In this document: positions 1-5,222 of the stretch, piece by piece | Position numbering within the stretch: position 1 is the first letter of the stretch | Layout: each line of letters opens with the position of its first letter | Source: UBA6776 sp964636785 | GTDB lineage: Bacteria > Bdellovibrionota > Bdellovibrionia > Bdellovibrionales > UBA1609 | Direction of reading: 5' to 3' | Assembly (NCBI GenBank): GCA_964636785.1 | Contig: CAZWVK010000157.1 | Span: 1-5,244 of the forward strand | DNA: 5,244 nucleotides | Program-made: the position numbers and the translations under genes | Notes under the pieces: model-generated | The model's input: only the letters and a program-made list of their open reading frames with translations | Told to the model about the DNA's origin: nothing | The model's database searches: none

Positions 1-35
1 AAATGAAGAAGGCGGCGCAAAGAGCGTTTCAATGA
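1..35 (+). CDS. Possible 3' tail of an upstream gene (partial)
   Basis: The frame beginning at base 3 is open from the left edge and ends at a TGA at 33-35, reading MKKAAQRAFQ before the stop. That TGA overlaps the ATG of the kinase gene (32-34) as ATGA, the same junction type used between other genes in this window, which is the main reason to suspect a real upstream gene. The visible peptide is far too short to identify. The kinase's own frame is also open back to the left edge (NEEGGAKSVS before its Met), so the 5' bases could instead belong to a longer kinase. Low confidence. Confidence 0.3.
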   Translation, partial: MKKAAQRAFQ

Positions 36-922
36 AAGTAAAACTGCTTAGAGATAAGAAATTTTATCTCATTTTATTCTGGCTTGCATTCACGACACTT
101 TTTGCTGTTTGGTGGATGATTCTTGGTTTGAATCATGTGTCCTTGCTTGAAGAGTTGCGACCGGAACAATCCACGCACTGGCAGGCTCAAAAGCGAATGC
201 TCTTTTGGGAAGGTTTTTCCTGGATTGCGCTTTTACTGATTGGTGGTTTCACTTCAGTTTACTTTATGCTGAAAGAGAAAATGCACACCGAGAATTTAAA
301 ATCCTTCTTTGCATCTTTTAACCACGATGTGAAAACCTCTCTTGCTTCCCTTCGTTTACAGGCGGAAGCATTGAAAGAAGATTTAGAAAACACCTCTTTG
401 AGTCCAAAGATTCTCGATCGTCTTATTTCAGATACAATGAGACTTCAGATTCAGCTTGAAAACTCACTTTATATGAGTACGCGTGACTCCCAACAGCTTC
501 TACTGGAAACAAGAGAGCTTGAGCGGTTTATTGCGTCGGCTCGCTTCAGGTGGCCGCAGTTAAAAATTCATTTGCGAGGTGATGCTCTTATCGAAGTGGA
601 TGAGAGGGCATTCGTCACAGTTATAAATAACCTGATTCAAAACTCCATTGTTCACGGAGGCGCCAGTGAGATTCATTTTGAAGTGAAAGAGCAGGGCCAG
701 AGTGATGTGGAAATTTTCTTTTATGACAATGGCACAGGCTATCCAGGACCTTTGGATCAACTAGGAAGGCTCTTTTACCGGCCCACCTCAAAAAGCGGAA
801 CCGGGATGGGACTTTACATTTGTCATGAACTTGTAAAAAGAATGAATGGACGGTTCTTAGTGACCGCCAAAGAAGGTAAGGGCTTTTCAGCGGTTTTTAG
901 TCTTAAAGGGCAAGTGATATGA
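32..922 (+). CDS. Membrane sensor histidine kinase, minimal type without HAMP domain
   Basis: This protein is a two-component sensor kinase that should autophosphorylate on histidine and pass the phosphate to the adjacent response regulator. A Lys/Arg-rich N-terminus precedes two predicted membrane helices (about residues 11-33 and 62-80), with only about 28 residues between them outside the membrane. The chain then runs almost directly into the dimerisation helix, leaving no room for HAMP or PAS domains. The H-box is FNHDVKTSLASL with phospho-acceptor His98; the usual Pro after Thr102 is Ser103. The ATP-binding domain (about 187-293) has an N-box NNLIQNS (199-205), a G1 box DNGTG (232-236), an F-box-like LGRLFYRP (244-251) and a G2 box GTGMGL (256-261), so it looks catalytically complete. 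At 296 residues it is short for a membrane kinase. The small loop suggests sensing within the membrane or through a partner; the signal is unknown. The ATG at 32 is the likely start, but the frame is open to the window edge and the ribosome binding site is weak. The stop overlaps the regulator start. Confidence 0.93.
   Translation: MKVKLLRDKKFYLILFWLAFTTLFAVWWMILGLNHVSLLEELRPEQSTHWQAQKRMLFWEGFSWIALLLIGGFTSVYFMLKEKMHTENLKSFFASFNHDVKTSLASLRLQAEALKEDLENTSLSPKILDRLISDTMRLQIQLENSLYMSTRDSQQLLLETRELERFIASARFRWPQLKIHLRGDALIEVDERAFVTVINNLIQNSIVHGGASEIHFEVKEQGQSDVEIFFYDNGTGYPGPLDQLGRLFYRPTSKSGTGMGLYICHELVKRMNGRFLVTAKEGKGFSAVFSLKGQVI
905..910 (+). promoter_or_regulatory. Shine-Dalgarno of the response regulator gene
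   Basis: AAAGGG lies inside the last codons of the kinase gene, eight bases before the ATG at 919. It supports that start and suggests the regulator can be initiated independently as well as by coupling across the ATGA overlap. Confidence 0.55.
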
Positions 923-1575
923 AGAGGATTCTTCTTGTTGAAGATGATCAAAGCCTCGGACTAACCCTTGAGGAAAGATTGCTGAAAGAGGGCTTTGAAG
1001 TCATCTTGGCCCAGAATATTTCACAGGCTGAATCTGCACTCAAGACGCGTTTTGATCTTGTGATTCTGGATATCGGACTTCCAGATGGATCCGGTCTTGA
1101 GTTCGCAAAGAAAGTAAAGCTGGCGCAGAGCTCTCCTTTTCTTTTTGTAACGGCACAAAGCGATGCGGAATCGCGATTGAAAGGTTATGAGCTAGGTGCT
1201 GAGGAATTTATTCCCAAACCGTTTCACCTTAAGGAATTTATGATTCGTGTTCGTCACGTGATTGAGAATCATTCCCGAACTCAGGTCTATTCTTTGGATT
1301 CCAATGCCGAAATTGATTTCGATTCTTTTTTGATTTCATTAAACGGCAAAAAAGAAAATCTGAACCAGAAAGAAATCCAAGTTTTAAAAGCGCTGATTGA
1401 AGCATCACCAAAAGTCGTTTCACGGGATCACTTATTAAACAGCATCTGGGGAGAAGAGGCTTTTCCAACTCAAAGAACCGTAGACAATGTGATTTTACGT
1501 TTGCGATCAGCTCTTGGTGATCGCTTTGGTAAAAGAATCCAAACCGTACGCGGAGTAGGTTACAAGTGGCTATAA
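919..1575 (+). CDS. OmpR/PhoB-family DNA-binding response regulator
   Basis: This is a cytoplasmic transcription regulator and the probable partner of the preceding kinase. The receiver domain (about residues 1-115) has the acidic pocket E8-D9-D10, phospho-acceptor Asp51 in VILDIGLPDGSG, switch Thr78 in FVTA, and Lys100 in the PKPF motif. The aromatic switch position is Phe97. A short linker leads to a winged-helix DNA-binding domain (about 122-218) with the family's hallmark end, RTVDNVILRLRSALGD followed by IQTVRGVGYKWL. The length of 218 residues is normal for the family and all phosphotransfer residues are present, so it should respond to phosphorylation. The order kinase then regulator, joined by ATGA, is the reverse of the common arrangement. 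Its stop lies 25 bases before hemE with no terminator between, so it is probably co-transcribed with the heme genes. Its targets cannot be read from the sequence. Confidence 0.96.
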   Translation: MKRILLVEDDQSLGLTLEERLLKEGFEVILAQNISQAESALKTRFDLVILDIGLPDGSGLEFAKKVKLAQSSPFLFVTAQSDAESRLKGYELGAEEFIPKPFHLKEFMIRVRHVIENHSRTQVYSLDSNAEIDFDSFLISLNGKKENLNQKEIQVLKALIEASPKVVSRDHLLNSIWGEEAFPTQRTVDNVILRLRSALGDRFGKRIQTVRGVGYKWL

Positions 1576-1584
1576 TTCATTCTC

Positions 1585-1594
1585 AAGGTAGGAG
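1585..1594 (+). promoter_or_regulatory. Strong Shine-Dalgarno of hemE
   Basis: AAGGTAGGAG in the 25-base gap after the regulator stop places GGAG six bases before the ATG at 1601. It is the clearest ribosome binding site in the window and fixes the hemE start. It also shows that hemE is translated independently, unlike the overlapping genes. Confidence 0.75.
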
Positions 1595-1600
1595 TCGATA

Positions 1601-2644
1601 ATGAACGAAAGTTTCATAAACGAAATCAGAAATGAACGATTCAAGAATGCGCTTCAAAGAAAAGCCCAAGCAGTGCCGCCAATCTGGTTTATGCGCCAAG
1701 CAGGCCGTTATCATGATCACTATCAAAAACTTCGTGCTAAGCACTCATTTATGGATCTTTGTAAAGTTCCAGAACTAGCGGCTGAAGTCGCATTTGGTCC
1801 AGTCGATGATTTTGATTTCGATGTGTCGATTCTTTTTAGCGATCTTCTATTTCCGCTAGAAGCTTTGGGAATGGGTCTTAAATATGATCCGGCTCCAGAA
1901 CTGGAGTTTCGTTTAAATCAAGAGACCTTTTCTCGCTTGGTCTCTGTGGATGAGGCACTGCCAAAGCTTCAGTTTCAAAAAGAGGCTATGATTGCGACGC
2001 GCGCGCGTCTTCCGAAGGACAAAAGCCTGATTGGTTTTGTTGGGGGGCCATGGACGCTGTTTACATACGCATGTGAGGGTGGGCATAAGGGTCATCTTCA
2101 AGATGCCAAAAACAGTCTTTCGCTTTATCAGAATTTCTGTGAGCTCCTTGTACCACTCCTTAAAAAGAACATTCAGCTTCAGTTTGATGGTGGTGCGGAG
2201 ATCGTCATGATTTTTGATACTGCGGCTGGAGAAGTATCTCCGTTGATTTATAAAGAATTTATTCTTCCTCATCTTAAAACGCTAAGTGAAGTTTTTCCAA
2301 ATCGTCTTGGATATTACTCCAAAGGAACGACCATGGATCATGTGGATGTTCACCTGTCGGAACTGAACTGGGCGGGAGTAGGAGTTGATCATCGTTTCTC
2401 CATTCCGAATCTTTTACGCACTCAAAAGAATGGTTTTCTGCAAGGGAACTTTGATCAGGCTCTACTCTTTTGTGATGATGATCAGTTTAAAAAACTCCTC
2501 GCTCAGTATTTGGAATCTTTCAAACGATTGAGCGAAGATGAGCGAAAAGGGTGGGTGTGCGGACTCGGTCATGGAGTTCTTACGAAGACCCCAACCAACA
2601 ATGTACGAGTATTTATTGATACTGTAAGAAGGGAATTTTTGTGA
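1601..2644 (+). CDS. hemE: Uroporphyrinogen decarboxylase
   Basis: HemE removes the four acetate carboxyl groups of uroporphyrinogen III to give coproporphyrinogen III, in the cytoplasm and without cofactors. The 347-residue length fits the family. Signature segments are PPIWFMRQAGRY (26-37), ILFSDLLFPLEALGMGL (77-93), GFVGGPWTLFTYACEGG (145-161), FLQGNFDQALL (279-289) and GLGHGVLTKTP (321-331). By comparison with the known active site, Arg32, Arg36, Asp81, Tyr156 and His324 are present, and Thr207 stands where Ser is found in the human enzyme. Departures from the common bacterial consensus are HDH after AGRY (38-40, usually LPE), Ala208 where Trp is usual, and His264 after Asp263 where Trp is usual. 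None removes a key residue, so activity is expected. The ATG at 1601 has a strong ribosome binding site. The stop overlaps the GTG start of hemN. Confidence 0.97.
   Translation: MNESFINEIRNERFKNALQRKAQAVPPIWFMRQAGRYHDHYQKLRAKHSFMDLCKVPELAAEVAFGPVDDFDFDVSILFSDLLFPLEALGMGLKYDPAPELEFRLNQETFSRLVSVDEALPKLQFQKEAMIATRARLPKDKSLIGFVGGPWTLFTYACEGGHKGHLQDAKNSLSLYQNFCELLVPLLKKNIQLQFDGGAEIVMIFDTAAGEVSPLIYKEFILPHLKTLSEVFPNRLGYYSKGTTMDHVDVHLSELNWAGVGVDHRFSIPNLLRTQKNGFLQGNFDQALLFCDDDQFKKLLAQYLESFKRLSEDERKGWVCGLGHGVLTKTPTNNVRVFIDTVRREFL
1996..2009 (+). repeat. Perfect 14-bp CG-alternating palindrome inside hemE
   Basis: GACGCGCGCGCGTC equals its own reverse complement and holds an uninterrupted run of alternating C and G. 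It encodes part of ATRAR (residues 132-136). It stands out in a gene of moderate GC that otherwise uses mixed Arg codons. Alternating CG can adopt left-handed DNA or a small cruciform, but no function is shown and chance codon choice can explain it. Confidence 0.6.
2628..2634 (+). promoter_or_regulatory. Shine-Dalgarno supporting the GTG start of hemN
   Basis: GAAGGGA within the last hemE codons ends six to seven bases before the GTG at 2641. This spacing favours GTG as the true start. The next in-frame Met is residue 52, which would remove the conserved KYDTPVPRYTSYPT segment. Confidence 0.65.
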
Positions 2645-3996
2645 TTTCGAAAGATCTTTTAAAAAAATATGATACACCTGTTCCGAGGTACACCAGTTAT
2701 CCGACAGTGCCGTACTGGAATGATTCACCAACCACAGAGGAGTGGGTTGGGGCTCTTCGTACCGCGGCTCAGGACGAATCCTCCACGTGGTCGATGTATG
2801 TTCATGTTCCTTTTTGTGAAACCTTATGTACGTTTTGTGGATGCAATAATATCATCACCAGAAACCATGATAAAGAAGACTCCTATGTGTCGATGGTTCT
2901 TAAGGAGCAAGACCTCTATAGAAAACTAGCTCCGGAGCTATTTCAAAAAAGATTGAGGCAGCTTCATCTCGGTGGCGGAACTCCGACTTTTCTTTCCACT
3001 GAGAATCTGAAGGTGTTGGTCTCTGGATTATTAGAAAATACCAATGTAGATCTCGATCAGTTCGATGGTTCACTGGAGGTCGATCCGAGACGAACAACGG
3101 CTGATCAGCTTAAAGCGTTATTTGATTTGGGTTTTCGCCGCGTTAGTATGGGCGTTCAAGATTTCAACGAAGAGGTTCAGCGTCTGATCAATCGAATTCA
3201 ACCCTTTTCGGTCACTAAGGACTTAACGGACTCGGCTCGAGAAATGGGTTACACATCAGTGAACTTTGATCTGATCTATGGTTTGCCGAAACAGAATCTG
3301 GAGTTGATGAAGGAGACTGTTCGAAAAACCATCGAGCTTAGGCCAGATCGTATTGCGCTTTATTCCTTCGCTCTAGTTCCTTGGATCAAGCCGCAGCAGC
3401 GCTTATTTAAAGACTCGGATCTTCCGATTGGAGCTGAAAAGCGAGAACTTTATGAAGTTTCTTATGAAATGCTCACGGAAGCGGGATACATTGAAATAGG
3501 GATGGATCACTTTGCACTTCCCGATGATGAATTGGCCACTGCGCTAAAAAATAAGAGCCTTCATCGTAATTTCATGGGATATGCGGAACTTCGCACTGAT
3601 ATTTTGCTTGGTCTTGGTGTCAGTGCTATTTCCGAGACGCCGACCTGTTTTCATCAGAATGAAAAAGTTCTCTCTAATTACCAAAAGAAAGTGGTTGAAG
3701 GTCGGGTCATTCCAACTCTTCGTGGACATAAACTAAGTAGCGAAGACCAATCTCAGAGAGAGATGATTTTAAGGTTTATGACTCAAGGAGAAGTGGAGAT
3801 CAAAGATGCTCCTCTAAGAAACGATGTGTCTGAATTTCTTCGTGAAATGATTAATGATCAGCTTGTGGAGTTGGATGGTGAAAAATTAAAGATTTCCACT
3901 AAGGGAAAGCCATTCTTAAGAAATGCCTGTGTGGCGCTGGATCTCCGCTTGAGAAGAAACAAACCGGAAACTAAGGTTTTTTCCCAATCATTATGA
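2641..3996 (+). CDS. hemN: Oxygen-independent coproporphyrinogen III dehydrogenase (radical SAM)
   Basis: HemN oxidatively decarboxylates two propionate side chains of coproporphyrinogen III to give protoporphyrinogen IX, using a 4Fe-4S cluster and S-adenosylmethionine instead of oxygen. It carries the marks of true HemN rather than the HemW-type heme chaperone: N-terminal KYDTPVPRYTSYPT (9-22), YVHVPFC leading into a C-x3-C-x2-C-x-C cluster (Cys59, Cys63, Cys66, Cys68), GGGTPTFL (111-118), RRVSMGVQDFN (166-176), RLINRIQ (181-187), DLIYGLPKQ (210-218), HRNFMGYA (308-315) and LGLGVSAIS (323-331). A C-terminal domain ends in KGKPFLRNACVALD (421-434). Its 451 residues are close to the E. coli protein's 457. 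The start is GTG, overlapping the hemE stop as GTGA and backed by GAAGGGA upstream; the hemG ATG overlaps its stop. Translation of the three enzymes is therefore probably coupled. A seven-A run lies at codons 7-9. Confidence 0.97.
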   Translation: MISKDLLKKYDTPVPRYTSYPTVPYWNDSPTTEEWVGALRTAAQDESSTWSMYVHVPFCETLCTFCGCNNIITRNHDKEDSYVSMVLKEQDLYRKLAPELFQKRLRQLHLGGGTPTFLSTENLKVLVSGLLENTNVDLDQFDGSLEVDPRRTTADQLKALFDLGFRRVSMGVQDFNEEVQRLINRIQPFSVTKDLTDSAREMGYTSVNFDLIYGLPKQNLELMKETVRKTIELRPDRIALYSFALVPWIKPQQRLFKDSDLPIGAEKRELYEVSYEMLTEAGYIEIGMDHFALPDDELATALKNKSLHRNFMGYAELRTDILLGLGVSAISETPTCFHQNEKVLSNYQKKVVEGRVIPTLRGHKLSSEDQSQREMILRFMTQGEVEIKDAPLRNDVSEFLREMINDQLVELDGEKLKISTKGKPFLRNACVALDLRLRRNKPETKVFSQSL

Positions 3997-5222
3997 AGCC
4001 TGTTTTAATCATTGGCGCAGGAATTTCAGGGTTATCCACGGCGTTTTGGCTGAGAAAGAAATCTATTCCAGTTGAAGTGATTGAAAAATCCGATCGTGTC
4101 GGCGGACTGATTTCATCGGAACGAACTTCATTTGGACTTATAGAAACGGCTGCCAATGGATTTCTTGCAGCAGATGATATTTTAGAAATTTGCAATGAAG
4201 TAGGGGTCGAGCTTGCTCGACGAAAAAGATCTCGAAAAAAGCGTTATATCTTTAGAAAACGTCCTAGGCGTTGGCCTCTGACATTCAAAGAAACTTGGCA
4301 GCTTATTACCCATTTCTTTAAGCTTTTGTTCTCCGGGAAGGGCTTTTTTGAAATTGGCGAATATGAAACAGTTGCTCAATGGGTGGAAAAAAGGCTCGGT
4401 AAACCCATTTTAGATTGGCTGATCGCACCTGCTCTTCAAGGTGTGTATGCTGGAAATGCAGATCGCATGAGTGCTCGTCTTATTCTTGGTGGTTTTAGAA
4501 AGAGAAAGTCCAAGCGCTCAAAGCTTAAAGGAACTCTCGCACCGAAGAACGGGATGGGTGAGTTGATTGAAAAATTGGATCGCTGGCTTGAGCAAGATGG
4601 AGTTGTGATTCGAAAGCAAACGGAAGACTTCGATCTGGATCGATACTCCAATGTGGTGATTGCAACTTCCTCTTTCGATTTAAATACACTTAAAATTCCA
4701 TCTGATGTCGAATTTCCGAGCTTAAAGGTTGAAAGTCTTCCTTTAGTCAGTGCCACTTTGTTTTATGATCCTGCTTCCACGGATATCGAAGGATTTGGAT
4801 GTCTTTTTCCACGCAAAGAGGGTTTTTACTCTTTAGGGGTTTTATTCAACACTTCCGTTTTTGAAGATCGATCGGAACTAAGATCAGAGACCTGGATTCT
4901 TGGAGGCGCTTTTCATAAGGACGTGTGCCGTTTCTCTGATGAAGAGATTTTAAGACAGATCAAAGAAGATCGATTAAGACTTTATGGTTTAAAAGATCAT
5001 GCTTTGCTTAAGCATTTTCAAATCACTCGCTGGGAGAAAGCACTTCCGCATTTGAGTGTGGACCTTGAGAAGCAACTCGAGAACCTCACTCTTCCAGAAG
5101 GAGTGTTCTTAACTGGCAATTATTTAGGGCGAATTGGCCTGAGCCAAATCGTCGGTCGAAATAAAGAATTGGCAGAACGGATTTATCAGAATTTGAAATT
5201 GGAGCAGATGCTTGAGAAATAA
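3993..5222 (+). CDS. hemG: FAD-dependent protoporphyrinogen oxidase, HemY type
   Basis: This enzyme probably oxidises protoporphyrinogen IX to protoporphyrin IX with FAD and oxygen; other names are hemY and pgoX. The N-terminal dinucleotide fold is clear: VLIIGAGISGLSTAFWL (4-20), Glu31 ending the second strand, then DRVGGLISS (34-42). Middle motifs IAPALQGVYAGNADRMSARL (144-163) and KNGMGELIEKL (185-195) match the family, as does the C-terminal FAD segment VFLTGNYLGRIGLSQIVGRN (371-390). At 409 residues it is shorter than the usual 450-480. Two patches are strikingly basic: 13 Lys/Arg in residues 76-93 and 8 in 169-179, flanking the region that in relatives contacts the membrane, so they may help binding to acidic lipid (inference). 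No full membrane helix is seen. Preceding HemN makes protoporphyrinogen the likelier substrate than coproporphyrinogen. The ATG overlaps the hemN stop and has only a distant AAGG (3973-3976), suggesting coupled translation. Confidence 0.93.
   Translation: MKPVLIIGAGISGLSTAFWLRKKSIPVEVIEKSDRVGGLISSERTSFGLIETAANGFLAADDILEICNEVGVELARRKRSRKKRYIFRKRPRRWPLTFKETWQLITHFFKLLFSGKGFFEIGEYETVAQWVEKRLGKPILDWLIAPALQGVYAGNADRMSARLILGGFRKRKSKRSKLKGTLAPKNGMGELIEKLDRWLEQDGVVIRKQTEDFDLDRYSNVVIATSSFDLNTLKIPSDVEFPSLKVESLPLVSATLFYDPASTDIEGFGCLFPRKEGFYSLGVLFNTSVFEDRSELRSETWILGGAFHKDVCRFSDEEILRQIKEDRLRLYGLKDHALLKHFQITRWEKALPHLSVDLEKQLENLTLPEGVFLTGNYLGRIGLSQIVGRNKELAERIYQNLKLEQMLEK
4206..4221 (+). repeat. Hairpin with CUUG tetraloop inside hemG
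   Basis: GTCGAG and CTCGAC form a perfect six-base-pair stem around the loop CTTG, closed by a G-C pair. In RNA, CUUG closed by G-C is a known stable tetraloop. It spans codons for residues 72-77, just before the first basic patch. No T-tract follows, so it is not a terminator. Function unknown. Confidence 0.5.
4235..4241 (+). other. In-phase slippery heptamer A AAA AAG in hemG (possible -1 frameshift site)
   Basis: The hemG frame reads cgA AAA AAG (Arg81-Lys82-Lys83), so the heptamer has the same phase as the -1 frameshift site known from E. coli dnaX. A shift here would add four codons (Ala-Leu-Tyr-Leu) and stop at the TAG at 4253-4255, giving a product of about 87 residues. The CUUG hairpin lies 13 bases upstream and a weak hairpin (4258-4272) 16 bases downstream, which is further than usual for stimulation. 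Lys-Lys codon choice alone could create the motif, so function is doubtful. Confidence 0.25.

Noticed and set aside
1913..2272. 119-codon open frame on the minus strand inside hemE
   Set aside because: It is fully antisense to a well-conserved enzyme gene, has no recognisable domain, and has Lys/Arg/Phe-rich content typical of a reverse reading of coding DNA.
2669..2929. 86-codon plus-strand frame inside the start of hemN
   Set aside because: It overlaps the conserved HemN N-terminus and Fe-S cysteine region in another frame and resembles no known protein.
3961..3982. Terminator-like AAACC...GGTTT followed by T residues before hemG
   Set aside because: The stem is only five pairs with two G-C pairs, the T-run is part of the stem itself, and it lies within hemN codons upstream of an overlapping gene.
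2641..3996. HemW-type heme chaperone instead of HemN
   Set aside because: The C-x3-C-x2-C-x-C cluster with the fourth Cys, the RYTSYPT N-terminus and the full C-terminal domain are features of true HemN. HemW proteins are shorter and lack these.
4436..4756. 106-codon open frame on the minus strand inside hemG
   Set aside because: Antisense shadow of conserved hemG codons. Ser/Arg-rich with no motif and no convincing ribosome binding site.
3993..5222. Coproporphyrinogen oxidase (CgoX) or an amine oxidase/phytoene desaturase instead of protoporphyrinogen oxidase
   Set aside because: The GVYAGNADRMSARL and GNYLGRIGL motifs fit the HemY family, and the adjacent HemN implies the protoporphyrin branch. 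Homology alone cannot fully exclude coproporphyrinogen as a substrate.
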